Positions 35,426 through 48,759 of a stretch of 64,000 bases of DNA are shown here, piece after piece. How positions within the stretch are numbered: position 1 is the first letter of the stretch; each line of letters starts with the position of its first letter. The notes below the pieces were generated by a model. That model worked only from the letters and a program-made list of their open reading frames with translations. It had not been told where the DNA came from and did not search any database. The stretch comes from Stomorhina lunata (lineage: Eukaryota; Arthropoda; Insecta; Diptera; Rhiniidae), in NCBI GenBank assembly GCA_933228675.1, contig OW121740.1, positions 4,508,001 to 4,572,000 of the forward strand. The letters are read 5' to 3'. Position numbers and translations under genes: made by a program.

Positions 35426-36425
35426 CATGCAAAAACCTTAAGATCAGTGCTGTAGGGTATAACTTTTGCCTGTTTTATTAACATTTTAATAAGTTTTTCC
35501 AACTGTGCTGCATTCACTTTATCTAAGAATATTGCCTGGTCACAAGTGATTTACAAGATTCTCTAATCTAAACCTACAGTTGCATTTCTAGAAAGTTTCT
35601 TTGTATTATTATATATCTTTTGTTTCTATGGTCATGTACTTTTTTCATTATTTTCCTTTGATTTTTACAATTTTCTTCTGAATGCTATTGTACTGCTCCA
35701 GTATATCACGACTATGAAGCAAAAAAGCTATAGAACTATTTTTATTTACTGCCACAATTGCATTTCATTTCCTTGAAAAATGTATGATTTGATTTGTGAG
35801 CAGTTGCTATCACAACTTTCATTGAACTCCCAGACAAAGGAAATAAAAGAACAGAAATTAATTTAAGCAAGAAGATATTTAAGAAAATCAAAGAAAAACA
35901 ACAAAAATTATTGTTAACAATCAAGTCCATGAATAACTAAAAAAGCAAATTAATCACTTAATTTTTTATTGCTCATAATTTTAAATTAATCTAAACAGCA
36001 AATTCTTATGGATCCCTAATACTTTTATAAATTATAAATGACTGTTGTAAGTTTATTTTATTTAAACCTTTAAAATTTACTTTGTAAAATTCTCTTAATA
36101 ACAGAAATAATAACACTAATTAGTTAAATTTCATTATAAAAGCAAATTTAACACAATTTGTAATTTAAGGGAGTTTTATTTTCTTCCTAAAGAAAACAAT
36201 TTTCTTGAAGCAAAATTGAAAATTAAATAATTAAATTATAATTTATATTCATACAAAATAATGTGTTAGTAAAATGCATGTGTAAGATTCTACACTTGCA
36301 GATTTTTAATGAATACACAGTTACATGCATAAACACCTACATAAATACACCTACAGTTATGACAACATAACCCAGTAGTTCTACATTGCAGGAAATGGCA
36401 AATTTTTCAATAAAAAATTTATTTT
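35426..36425. other. AT-rich DNA without a recognisable gene
   Basis: No supported feature; unremarkable AT-rich sequence with an isolated ACCCAGTAGTTCTA at 36370-36383. Confidence 0.5.
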
Positions 36426-39400
36426 AAGAAAACTTAAAGCTAAATTTGTCTTTGGTAAATTTTAAATCAAAATTTGTATTTAGTAAAATTTTAATTATAA
36501 TTTGTCTTTAGTAAAATTTGATAGAAATTTTTCATTGGTAAAATTTTGATCAAAATTTGTCTCTAGTAAAATTTTAATCAAATTTGACTTTTGGAAAATT
36601 TTGATCTACTTTTGTCTTTAGTAGTTTTGATCAAAATTTGACTTAAGTAGATCTTGATCATAATTTTTCTATAGTAAAATTTTGAATAAAATTTTTTTTA
36701 GTAAAATTTTGATCAAATATTATCTTTAGTAAAATTTTGATCAAATACAGTCTTTAGCAACATTTGGATCAAAATTTGTCTTTAGCAACATTTGGATCAA
36801 AATTTGTATTTAGTAAAATTTTGATCAAAATTTGTTTTTAGTAAAATTTTGATTAAAATATGTCTTTAGTAAAATTTTGATCAAAATTTGTATGCAGTAA
36901 AATTTTGATCAAAATTTGTCTTTAGTAAAATTTTGATCAAAATTTGTCTTTAGTAAAATTTTGATCAAAATTTGTGTTTAGTAAAATTTTGATCAAAATT
37001 TGTCTTTAGTAAAATTTTGACCAAAATTTTTCTTTAGTAAAATTTTGATCAAAATTTGTCTTTAGTAAAATTTTGATCAAAATTCGTCTTTAGTAAATTT
37101 TTGATCAAAATTTGTCTTTAGTAAAATTTTGATCAAAATTTGTCTTTAGTAAAATTTAGATCAAAATTTGTCTTTAATAAAATTTTGATCAAAATTTGTG
37201 TTTAGTAAAATTTTGATCAAAATTTGTCTTCAGTAAAATTTTGATCAAAATTTGTCTTTAGTAAAATTTTGACCAAAATTTGTCTTTAGTAAAATTTTGA
37301 TCAAAATTTGTCTTTAGTAAAATTTTGATCAAAATTTGTGTTTAGTAAAATTTTGATCAAAATTTGTCTTCAGTAAAATTTTGATCAAAATTTGTCTTTA
37401 GTAAAATTTTGATCAAAATTTGTCTTTAATAAAATTTTGATCAAAATTTGTGTTTAGTAAAATTTTGATCAAAATTTGTCTTCAGTAAAATTTTGATCAA
37501 AATTTGTCTTTAGTAAAATTTTGATCAAAATTTGTCTTTAGTAAAATTTTGATCAAAATTTGTCTTTAGTAAAATTTTGATCAAAATTTGTGTTTAGTAA
37601 AATTTTGATCAAAATTTGTCTTTAGTAAAATTTTGATCAAAATTTTTCTTTAGTAAAATTTTGATCAAAATTTGTCTTTAGTAAAATTTTGATCAAAATT
37701 CGTCTTTAGTAAATTTTTGATCAAAATTTGTCTTTAGTAAAATTTTGATCAAAATTTGTCTTTAGTAAAATTTTGATCAAAATTTGTGTTTAGTAAAATT
37801 TTGATCAAAATTTGTCTTTAGTAAAATTTTGATCAAAATTTGTCTTTAGTAAAATTTAGATCAAAATTTGTCTTTAGTAAAATTTAGATCAAAATTTGTC
37901 TTTAGTAAAATTTTTATCAAAATTTGTCTTTAGTAAAATTTTGATCAAAATTTGACTTTAGTAAAATTTTGATCAAAATTTGTCTTTAGTAAAATTTGTG
38001 TTTAGTAAAATTTTGATCAAAATTTGTGTTTAGTAAAATTTTGATCAAAATTTGTCTTCAGTAAAATTTTGATCAAAATTTGTCTTTAGTAAAATTTTGA
38101 TCAAAATTTGTCTTTAGTAAAATTTTGATCAAAATTTGTCTTTAGTAAAATTTTGATCAAAATTTGTGTTTAGTAAAATTTTGATCAAAATTTGTCTTCA
38201 GTAAAATTTTGATCAAAATTTGTCTTTAGTAAAATTTTGATCAAAATTTGTCTTTAGTAAAATTTTAATCAAAATTTGTCTTTAGTAAAATTTTCATCAA
38301 AATTTGTCTTTATAAAAATTTCGATCAAAATTTGTCTTTAGTAAAATTTTGATCAAAATTTGTCTTTAGTAAAATTTTGATCAAAATTTGTCTTTAGTAA
38401 ACTTTTGATCAAAATTTGTCTTTAGTAAAATTTTGACCAAAATTTGTCTTTAGTAAAATTTTGATCAAAATTTGTCTTTAGTAAAATTTTGATCAAAATT
38501 TGTCTTTAGTAAAATTTAGATCAAAATTTGTCTTTAGTAAAATTTAGATCAAAATTCGTCTTTAGTAAAATTTTGATCAAAATTTGTCTTTAGTAAAATT
38601 TTGATCAAAATTTGTCTTTAGTAAAATTTTGATCAAAATTTGTCTTTAGTAAAATTTTGATCAAAATTTGTGTTTAGTAAAATTTTGATCAAAATTTGTC
38701 TTTAGTAAAATTTTGATCAAAATTTGTCTTTAGGAAAATTTTGATCAAAATTTGTCTTTAGTAAAATTTTGATCAAAATTTGTCTTTAGTAAAATTTTGA
38801 TCAAAATTTGTCTTTAGTAAACTTTTGATCAAAATTTTTCTTTAGTAAAATTTTGATCAAAATTTTGATCAAAATTTGTCTTTAGTAAAATTTTGATAAA
38901 AATTTGTCGTTAGTAAATTTTTGATCAACATTTGTCTTTAGTAAATTTTTGATCAAAATTTGTCTTTAGTAAATTTTTGATCAAAATTTGTGTTTAGTAA
39001 AATTTTGATCAAAATTTGTCTTTAGTAAAATTTTGATCAAAATTTGTCTTTAGTAAAATTTTGATCAAAATTTGTCTTTAGTAAAATTTTGATCAAAATT
39101 TGTCTTTAGTAAAATTTAGATCAAAATTTGTCTTTAGTAAAATTTAGATCAAAATTCGTCGTTAGTAAAATTTTGATCAAAATTTGTCTTTAGTAAAATT
39201 TTGATCAAAATTTGTCTTTAGTAAAATTTTGATCAAAATTTGTCTTTAGTAAAATTTTGATCAAAATTTGTCTTTAGTAAAATTTTGATCAAAATTTGTC
39301 TTTAGTAAAATTTTGATCAAAATTTGTCTTAAGTACAATTTTCATCAAAATTTGTCTTTACTAAAATTTTGATCAAAATTTGTCTTTAGTAAAATTTAGA

Positions 39401-40430
39401 TCAAAATTTGTCTTTAGTAAAATCTTGATCAAAATTCGTCTTTAGTAAAATTTTGATCAAAATTTGTCTTTAGTAAAATTTTGATCAAAATTTGTCTTTA
39501 GTAAAATTTTGATCAAAATTTGTCTTTAGTAAAATTTTGATCAAAATTTGTCTTTAGTAAAATTTTGATCAAAATTTGCCTTTAGTAAATTTTTGATCAA
39601 AATTTGTCTTTAGTAAATTTCTGGTCAAAAAATGTCTATAGTAAAATTCTAGTCAAAATTAGCCTTTAGTAAAATTTTGATGAAAACTTGTCTTTAGTTA
39701 AATTTTGAACAAAATTTGTCTTTAGTAATATTTTGATAAAAATTTGTCTTAAGCAGAATTTAAAAAAAAAAATTTGTTTTAAATTAAACTTTAGATGAAG
39801 AATTGTCTTGAGTAAAATTTTTACCAAAATTTGGTATAATAAAGTTTGATCAAAATTTGCCTTTAGTAAAATTTTTAAAAAAATTTGCATTTAGTAGAAT
39901 TTTTTATCAAATTTTGCCTTTAGTACAATTTTGATCAAAATTTGTCTTTAGTAAAATTTTGTTCAAAATTTGTTTTTAGTAAAATTTTGCACAAAATTTG
40001 TCTTTAGCTAAATTTTTATCAAAATTGGTCTTTAGTAAAATTTTGATCAAAATTTGTCTTTAGTAAATTTTTGATCAAAATTTGTATTTAGTAAATTTTT
40101 GGTCAAAATTTGTCATTAGTAAAATTTTGATCAAAATTTACCTTTTATAAAATTTTGATTAAAATTTTTCTTTAGTAAAATTTTGATTAAAATTTTTCTT
40201 TAGTAAAATTTTTATCAAAATTTTTCTTTAGTAGATTTTGATCAAAATTTTTTTAGCAAAATTTTCATCAAACTTTGTCTTTAGTAAAATTTTGATCAAA
40301 ATTTGTCTTTATTAAAATTTTGATCAAAATTTGTATTGAGTAAAATTTTGATCAAAGTTTGACTTTAGTAAAATTTTTATCAAAATTTATCTTTAGTAAA
40401 ATTTTGATTAAATAATTTCTCTAGTCTAAT
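36426..40430 (-). repeat. 28-bp satellite, array 5 (G subfamily, largest)
   Basis: About 4 kb of units reading AAAATTTTGATCAAAATTTG then TCTTTAGT, very uniform from 36820 to 39600 and decaying at both ends. Marker variants GTGTTTAGT and GTCTTCAGT travel together in blocks: successive GTGTTTAGT markers near 37198, 37338, 37450 and 37590 are 140, 112 and 140 bp apart, that is 5, 4 and 5 units. The block AAATTTAGATC twice in a row recurs near 37856, 38516 and 39116. This is recent block amplification. Confidence 0.95.
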
Positions 40431-41079
40431 TAGAAAGAAAAAATTCGGTAAAAGTTCTTAAACTTTGAACTCCTGGTGTATTTCGAATAATGCATGCTTA
40501 AACATGTTTTGCTTACATTCACAAATGGCAATATTTATCAAGTATTAACATTTTCTAAAGAATATATTACGAAATTAACTTATATACAAATGTGTGTATG
40601 TTTTCCCCTCATTGTTAGTTTTTCTATGTAAAACATTATAAATATATTCATGTGCATGCATATGCACGCATTTAAAGACATGCGGTATCCTAGCATGGTT
40701 ATGTGTTACAAACATAGATTAAACGTGTGGCATCTGAAACATGTATGTGTGAGTATGTACATATGTATGCATTCATATTTAGATACCTTAGAATAATAGT
40801 TTAACTTAGTAAAGGAGGACTTAAGCTTAGTAAAGGATATTTCAATACTACTACTTTAGGTTTTGCGTTTCCAAAATTATAAGTCGGTACAAACAATTTT
40901 AAAATTATGTAAAATTATTGTGATAAAACAATTTTATGTAAAATATTTTTAAACACCCTTTTTTAGATTTTTATATAAGACTATGTAAATTATGTTTAGT
41001 TTTATTAAAATATTATTAAATCTGTTTTCTTTGCTAGATATATTATTGGATTAAATAGGTTAAGTATAGTTTTTTTTTA
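40431..41079. other. AT-rich DNA with ATGTATG microsatellites
   Basis: GTGCATGCATATGCACGCAT at about 40652 and TACATATGTATG at about 40757 are short simple-sequence tracts. No gene. Confidence 0.5.
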
Positions 41080-42160
41080 TCGAAAATTTTTCGTCATAAG
41101 AAATTTTTCTATAGAAAATTGTTTGTTATAAAAAAATTTTTCTATAAAAAATTTTTTGTTATAAAAAAATTTTTTCTGTAGAAAATTTTCTGTTACAACA
41201 AAATTTTTCTTTACAAACTTTTTTGTTTTAACATAATTTTTCTGTAGAAAATTGTTTGTTATAACAAAATTTTGTTATAACGAAATTTTTCTATAGAAAA
41301 TTTTTCGTTGAAACAAAATTTTTCTATAGAAAATTTTTGGTTAAAACAAAATTTTTCTAAAGAAAATTTTTCGTTGAAACAAAATTTTTCTATAGAAAAT
41401 TTTTCGTTGAAACAAAATTTTTCTATAGAAAATTTTTCGTTGAAACAAAATTTTTCTATAGAAAATTTTTCGTTGAAACAAAATTTTTCTATAGAAAATT
41501 TTTCGTTGAAACAAAATTTTTCTATAGAAAATTTTTCGTTGAAACAAAATTTTTCTATAGAAAATTTTACGTTGAAACAAAATTTTTCTATAGAAAATTT
41601 TTCGTTGAAACAAAATTTTTCTATAGAAAAGTTTTCGTTGAAACAAAATTTTTCTATAGAAAATTTTTCGTTGAAACAAAATTTTTCTATAGAAAATTTT
41701 TCGTTGAAACAAAATTTTTATATAGAAAATTTTTCGTTGAAACAAAATTTTTCTATAGAAAATTTTTCGTTGAAACAAAATTTTTCTATAGAAAATTTTT
41801 CGTTGAAACAAAATTTTTCTATAGAAAATTTTTCGTTGAAACAAAATTTTTCTATAGAAAATTTTTCGTTGAAACAAAATTTTTCTATCGAAAATTTTTT
41901 CGTTGAAACAAAATTTTTCTATAGAAAATTTTTCGCTGAAGCAAAATTTTTCTATAGAAAATTTTTCGCTAAAACAAAATTTTTCTATAGAAAATTTTTC
42001 GTTAAAACAAAATTTTTCTATAGAAAATTTTTCACTAAAACAAAATTTTTCAAAAAATTTTTCTAAAGAAAATTTTTACGTTAAATAAAATTTTTCTATA
42101 GAAAATTTTTCGTTATGACAAAATTTTTCTCTAGAAATTTTTTGTTAAAAATTTACTTTT
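41080..42160. repeat. 33-bp satellite with TTTTCTATAGAAAA core, array A
   Basis: The unit alternates AAACAAAATTTTTCTATAGA with AAATTTTTCGTTG, 33 bp in all. It is very uniform from 41370 to 42000 and decays outward. Since 33 is divisible by three and the unit lacks stops, both strands stay open for hundreds of bases (plus strand KQNFSIENFSL repeats from 41308, minus strand FQRKIFYRKIL repeats). Open frames on both strands over the same unit show this is a repeat artefact. Confidence 0.94.
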
Positions 42161-43820
42161 AAAATGTTTTTGTTATTATTTTTTTTTATACAATTTATGC
42201 AAATGGCCTTAGCAATAGTCGCTTTGACTTATTCTTTTTATGCATATGAAACATTTTTTTTATATCCTTAAATATTTTTTTTTATTTTTGTTGGTATTTG
42301 ACAAAACCTATTAAGCAAATGCCAAAAATGTCATCAGTTTATTTTTTATATTAAATTTTTAATTTCCATATTTTCATTTAATCTGATCTTTTTTTCTAGT
42401 TAGTAACATATGAATTTTATTTAAATTAAAATAAATCACTTAAGAGTTCATTGACTTTGCACTTTTTAATAAAAAGTTAAAATCTATTTTACCTAAAAAT
42501 TCTTATTATTTATGCAGAGACTTGACAGACATCATAAGTTAAAAAGCAAAACTCATAAATAATGTAAAAGGTTATAAAAAAATTTTAAAAGACTATTAGT
42601 CGGAGTTAAAATTTTACTTTAAGCCCGCAATGAAGAATTTATACATATGTGAAATTCATTTTAGAATAAAAATGTTTTATTAGAATTTTGGACAGAAAAA
42701 AATTTTTTATAATTGCATATTAAATTTTAAAATCCCTTAAAATAGCATTTTTATATAAATTTACAATTATATGATAATATTAGGTTCCAAATGGGAGTCA
42801 ACTTATTGTTTTTCGCTGTCCTATAAGTACATTAAAACTTGCTTAGAACATTCACATTCTCGTATACAGTAGATGCTTTTTTATGATATGAGTAAATGGA
42901 TCCCTTAAAGAACACTCATCATCAGTCATCTCTTTTTAAGAAAGGGAACAAAGCTGTTGCTTGTTTGTTGACAAAACTTTCGAAAAGCTCTAGGATTTAG
43001 AAATAGGAATTCAGGGGAATTTTAAAACTTTATTCAACAAACAAGCAACAGTTTCCTTCCCTTTTTTGTATGTTTGTTTGTTTGATATGTTAAATAAAAT
43101 TTCATTTAAATATTGTTCCATTAACTTTCAGAAACATTTCATCAACAGACATTCAACAAATTATTATAATATTATTTTGATGAATTTTTATTTATGAATT
43201 TTACATAAATTTGTTTGAAATAATAAGAAAAAAAGAATTGAAATATAAATATTCCCTTATTCTGGCTGGCCACATGGAGTATATCGTCTAAATGAGCTGA
43301 AATTTAAACATATTGATTTTTTGGTGAATGAAATGTTCATTTATATAAATAATGTTATAACTCGATAAAATTATGACCTTGTCGAAAATATGGAAATCAG
43401 GGACAAATCTCTGCATTCAATATCGATCAAAAACTCAAACTTTTAAGCAAATATTATGTAGCATACCTTAGGGATTTTGAAATAATTTATTTTACTAAAA
43501 GTTTAAAAAAATTTGATATCGAAAAAAATCCGTTTGTTTGTTGTTGTAACAGTTCTGCTGTTGATGAAAGTTCTGCTGTTGATGAAAGTTCTTTCTTAGG
43601 GTACAAATTTCAGCTTGATACAGCATTTGCTGGCTTGACAATCCATGGCCGAGTTGTACTCAGTTGGCTACAGGGCGTAGATCCCATTTTCATGGGAACA
43701 TCAGTTTATTTTTCAAGACATTTAATTTAAGTGAAAATCTTTTAGTATCAGGGAACTTTGACAAATAATTTACAACGAAGTGAATATTGTAATAAAAATA
43801 TTATTATATTTGATCTAATT
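42161..43820. other. AT-rich DNA without a recognisable gene
   Basis: No gene. At 43551-43586 an 18-bp unit AGTTCTGCTGTTGATGAA is tandemly duplicated, and 43540-43705 is noticeably richer in GC than its surroundings (GGCCGAGTTGTACTCAG, ACAGGGCGTAGATCCC), so it may be an unrecognised dispersed repeat. Confidence 0.45.
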
Positions 43821-43821
43821 C

Positions 43822-44040
43822 TGTGGTTTGGTGCTAAAAGGGCCAATGTCAAAAAAAACATAGTTTTGAGAAAATTAGATTTAAAGTTTTTATTTTCCAT
43901 ATAAATTCATAGGAACATTGCCTAGAAAACCTCTTATAAATATATTCTGAAATAAGCTAGAGATTAGCTTTTAGTAAAAGAAGATAAAGAAGGGAATCTA
44001 ACTGCTAAACTGACATTGGCCCTTTTAGCACCAAGCCACA
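43822..44040. mobile_element. MITE family M, copy 2
   Basis: The left end TGTGGTTTGGTGCTAAAAGG and the right end, whose complement is TGTGGCTTGGTGCTAAAAGG, form ~30-bp inverted repeats. The first ~110 bp match copy 1 at 7227 closely (CATAGTTTTGAGAAAATTAG, TTATTTTCCATATAAATTCA, AACATTGCC). Flanks read AATT on both sides if the element is taken one base longer at each end. No coding capacity. Confidence 0.8.
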
Positions 44041-45500
44041 GAATTAATATTATATATTATTTAGATTATCCTTAAAGTATGCAATACAAATGTTTCTGAA
44101 ATATCTCAAATTTCTATCGATATCGATGAGGCGATTTGGCCCCATATTTTTAGGTTTATGTCGATGTCTTTCTGTCTGTCTGTCTGTGTGTCTGTCTTTC
44201 TGCCTGCCTGTGTGTCTGTCTGTCTTAACAATAAGGAATATAAGAGCAATCAATTTTCATTAATATGGATTCGAGCCACTTTAATATATACGCAAAAGGA
44301 TCTAATAATTTAAATTTTTATTTTTTTATTACATTCCAAAGTAGGTATATTTGTTTGCTTAAATGTATGTACTTAAAAGCACAAAATTTGAAATTAAATT
44401 CAAGGGTGGCCAAGAAAAAATAAGATGTTATTAAAAACGAAAAGGACTGGGGGATCTGGGAGAATGTAAGTATTGTAGAATATTAAAATATAATTTTAAA
44501 TCTGTTTACATATTCAAATATTTTTCACTTAAATGGACGTAATGCGCTTAACTTGTTTTGCTTTGATGACTGACTCTCTTCTGCTTTCATATGACTCAAT
44601 ACATAAACAGAAAATATTGTTTAAGCGAAAAGCTTACGGGTGTATGTGTGTGTGTGTAGGTTATGTGAAAACTAAACTGTGAGGGAAAAAATTGGTAAAT
44701 AAAATTTGTATTGCTTTTATAAAATGCTAAAGAGATAATAAAATACGAGTTAATGGGACTAGATATTGAAGCAATTTCTGTTATTTTTATTTTACCAAAA
44801 ACTTTAAAAACCAAAACTTTCTTGTTTTACTCTTCACTGTAGACAGATGTGTTATAAGTTTTTATTTTCCATGCTGGTATTAAATTATACATTTTTATAC
44901 TTATATGTATTAAAGTTCCTTGTGTTTATTCGTATTTTTTCCTTCTTTGAAAATAATTTCAATTCATTTTATGTTTGAATATGGTATTTATGTATTTATA
45001 TGTATGTGTATGTATGTATTTAGTTTTACATATACATATGTATGTGTAGAATAAAGTGAGATTAAATTTCAATGAATTGAACACAGTTTTATTGATTGCA
45101 AAAATTTATTTAATAGTTTTTCTGGTTATTTTCTTTTTAACTCAAATAAATACTTTCAGTCGATACAAAAAGAAAATTTAAATTAAACTATCTCTTATGA
45201 GTTCAGAGGAATGAGAAAAATTCTTTAAATATTTCATTATAGTTTTTCTTCAAAGTCATTAAATATGTATGACTAATTCTTTAATTTGATAATTAAAACC
45301 TTAAAGACCAATTTATGATATTGACAAAAATATTTTTGCTTTGATGTTTAAGGAATTTATATAATTGCTGATAATAATAAAATAAAAAAAGATTTGATAT
45401 TGCAATTAAAACCAAGTGAGGAAATTTTAAATGTATACAAACAAATATTTAAATTTTATAGCATTTTTTTTTTAATTTGTGGCTTTTTTTAAAGGCCGAA
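44041..45500. other. AT-rich DNA with CTGT and TG microsatellites
   Basis: A GTCT/CTGT tract lies at about 44166-44226 (CTGTCTGTCTGTCTG, interrupted by TGTG and CTGCC) and a TGTGTG run at about 44641-44657. TATGTATG tracts lie near 45000. No gene. Confidence 0.6.
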
Positions 45501-46800
45501 AAAAAATTTTCATAATGAAAAGTTTGTACAAGGAAAAATTTTCTATACAAAAAATTTGTTATAACCAAAAATTTTCTATATAAAAAAAATTTTAACAAGA
45601 TATTCTATAGGAAAATTTTCTAAAGAAAGTTTTTCTAAAAAAAAAATCTAAAAAAAAATTTGTTATAACGAAAAATTTTCTCAAAAAAAATTTTGTTATA
45701 ACAAAACATTTTCTAAAGAAAAATTTTAAAACAACGAAAAATTTTCTATACAAAAATTTTGTTGTAACGAAAACTTTTCTACAGAAAAATTTTGTTATAA
45801 CCAAAAGTTTTAATATAAGAAAAATTTTCTATAGAAAAATTTTGTTGTAACAATAAATTTTCTAAAGAAAAATTTTGTTATAACGAAAAATTTTGTAAAG
45901 AAAAATTTTGCTATAGCGAAAAATTTTCTAAAGAAAAATTTTGTTATAAAGAAAAATTTTCTAAATAAACATTTTGCTGTAACGAAAATTTTTCTAAAGA
46001 AAAATTTTATTGTAACAAAATATTTTCAATAGAAAAATTTTGTTGTAACGAAAAATTTTCTATAGAAAAATTTTGTTATAACAAAAAATTTTCTACAAAA
46101 AAAATTGTTATAACGATCTATTTTCAATAGAAAAGTTTTGCTTTAGAAAAAAATTTTGTTATAACGAAAAATTTTTTAAAGAAAAATGTTCATAAGAAAA
46201 ATTTTGTTATAACGAAAAATGCAAAATTTTTTATAGAAAAATTTTTTTTTATAACAAAAAATTTTCTAAAAAAAAATTAGTTATAGCGAAAAATTTCGTT
46301 ATAAAAAAAATTTTCTAACAAAAAATTTTATTATAACGATAAATTTTCTAAAGAAAAATTTTGTTATAATCAAAAATTATCTATAAAAAAATTCTGTTAC
46401 AACAAAAAATTGTTTATAGAAAAATTTTGTTACGAAAAACTTTCTATAGAAAAATTTGTTATAACGAAATATTTCGATAGAAAAATTTTGGAAAAAAAAA
46501 TTTCTAAAAAAAAATTTTGTTATAACGAAAAATTTTCTATAGAAAAACTTTGTTATAACAAAAAATTTTCTATAGAAAAATTTTGTTATGAGGAAAAATT
46601 TTCTAGAAAAAAATTTGGTAATAACAAAAATTTTTCTATAGAAAAATTTTGTTATATAGCAAAATTTTCTAAAGAAAAATTTTGTTATAAGGAAAAATTT
46701 TCTAAAGAAAAGTTTTGTTATAATTTAAAATTTCCTTTCGAAAAATTTTTTAATAAACAAAATATTATACCGTAAAAAAGTAAAATTAAATATCTTTTTT
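45501..46800. repeat. 33-bp CTATAG/GTTATAAC satellite, array B
   Basis: Units combine AAAATTTTCTATAGAAAAAT with TTTGTTATAACGA, so two different palindromes (TTTTCTATAGAAAA and GTTATAAC) alternate. Divergence is moderate, with many CTAAAG for CTATAG changes. A plus-strand open frame at 46410-46775 is the repeat read through. Confidence 0.9.
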
Positions 46801-46845
46801 ATATCGAAAAATTCCTTAGGAAATAGTTTATAAATTAAAAAAATT

Positions 46846-46965
46846 TCGATTTTCGTATGTAACCTAAAAATAGCGCCATCTTTTAACATACTTTAAAAAC
46901 AAATAATTTGTAAAACAAAGATTGTTTTTGTATTCCCAGATATTCATTTTTAAATTATAATATTG
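46846..46965 (+). repeat. Internal fragment of the CACTA-like element
   Basis: CGTATGTAACCTAAAAATAG followed by CGCCATCTTTTAACA and later GATTGTTTTTGTATTCCCAG parallels 14743-14835 inside the CACTA-like element. It starts just after 33-bp array B. No inverted ends are present, so it is a truncated piece. Confidence 0.6.
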
Positions 46966-48759
46966 AAAAATTTCTTAGAAAAACGGCTTTAAGACCCTAT
47001 ATTTTATATAATAGATCAAATCGAAAAATTTTCTAAAACAATTTTGAATCGAATTGAAATATTTCATGAATTTATTAAAATTGGTGAATAGTTCATCAAC
47101 ATTCAAGCATTCATAGACATCATATGGGACACTTTTGTCATCATAGGTCATCATCAATATAAAAGTTATGAAAAAAATTTTACTCGGTTAAGGCTTCCGA
47201 CCTTTTTATTTAATAGTTAATATGAATTTTGACAAAAAGTTTTGAAGCTATAAAATATAAATCTAAAACTTTTTCGACTGCCTGGAAACAAATACGAATA
47301 TAGAGATTTTCTCAACAAAACTAAAAAAATTAACATACAAAATCATTTCACCAAATGTTACTATAGCAATCTGGCAATTTTTTGTTTAACAAGATAAAAA
47401 CGAACAAAAAATTACAAAAAACATTTTGATGAAATATGAGATGACTACAAAACATTATGGTTTCTGGTGTTTCTCATATACATAGAAAAAAATATTTAAA
47501 TTATGTTCTAATAAGAAAAAAGTTTAAAATGTTCTTCTCAATTTCAGTCATTTAATATTTTTTTTTTTCTTTTTGTAGCAAGAAAAAATGTTAACCCAAG
47601 AAATTTTTTTTCCTTATTATCTTCCAAAAATCAAGTAAATATATAAATAATTTGCGATAATTTTTTAATTTAAAACTTTTATCCAACCGAGGCAAATACA
47701 TAGAAAAAAGTTTTTGTTTCTAATAAAATTTTATAAAAAAATCTGTAACCAAAGACAAGTTTAATCGATTTTTATTTTAATTTTTTTATCATTTTTTTAT
47801 TTAAAATGTTTTTTGTAATATGAAAAACATTAAAAACTTTGAAATTTTTATTAATAGCTTTAGCATTTGTGTACAATATAATCCCAAACTATGACATAAA
47901 ACTTTTATCATTAACCCTAAAAGTATGTGAGTTTTTTTGTCGTTTGGTTCATTTCTCTAATTTTCGCTTTGTTCTTATTTTTATTCGCCTTTATTCCCAA
48001 ATAAAAATTAACTTAACGTTTTATGCCATCAATTTATGTTTATTTTTATACTCTTCCTTTTTTTATTATCATTATTATTACCGACTATTTAAACACTAAC
48101 ACATTCATGCAAACAACTTTGAATCGTACTATTTAATCCCTTGAGGTATACTTTACTTTTTTGTTTTACATTATTATCCAACTCTCTGCCTTACATATCC
48201 AAACACACACACACACGCTTTCAATGTTATTAGCGAGAAATCGTAATTTTATTCGGTGTGACAAACAAACTAAAACTTTTGACATTTTAATCTCTCTGAC
48301 AACTAGAGTTTGCTGTGATTTTCATACTTTTCAGGGAATTGTAATTTATGAGCACAAACAAGAAAAAAACTCGTAGGATTTTTAAAATCTAATTTAATAT
48401 CTAATAAAATAAAAAGGATTTTTAAAACGTGAATTAATTAAAAATTGTTTAATTAATTGAAATCATAAAACAGATTTAATTTGATAATTAGTTAATGAAA
48501 GAATTTATAATTTTGTAATAATTTATACGAAGTTTTACAAAAAAAAAATCAATATTAATTAACTTTTGGTAGTTAGGAAAATATGATTATTATATTATAA
48601 AGTCAAACCTAATTTAAAGCAGATTAACTATGAAAATTGAATAAATATGAAATAGATTTCCATTGTTAAAGGGCTCAGAAATAACAGAGGTTTTTGTTTA
48701 ATTTAATTTCCTTGATAATATGTTTATTGATAAAGTTAATAGGGACTAGGAAATTAAAA
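46966..48759. other. AT-rich DNA without a recognisable gene
   Basis: Short frames at 46975-47157 (minus) and 47839-48376 (plus) are low-complexity and carry no recognised motif. Confidence 0.5.

Noticed and set aside
41308..42066. 252-codon plus-strand frame and 178-codon minus-strand frame of 11-residue repeats
   Set aside because: Both strands are open across the same 33-bp unit, as expected from a repeat without stops; no start context, domain or flanking coding sequence.
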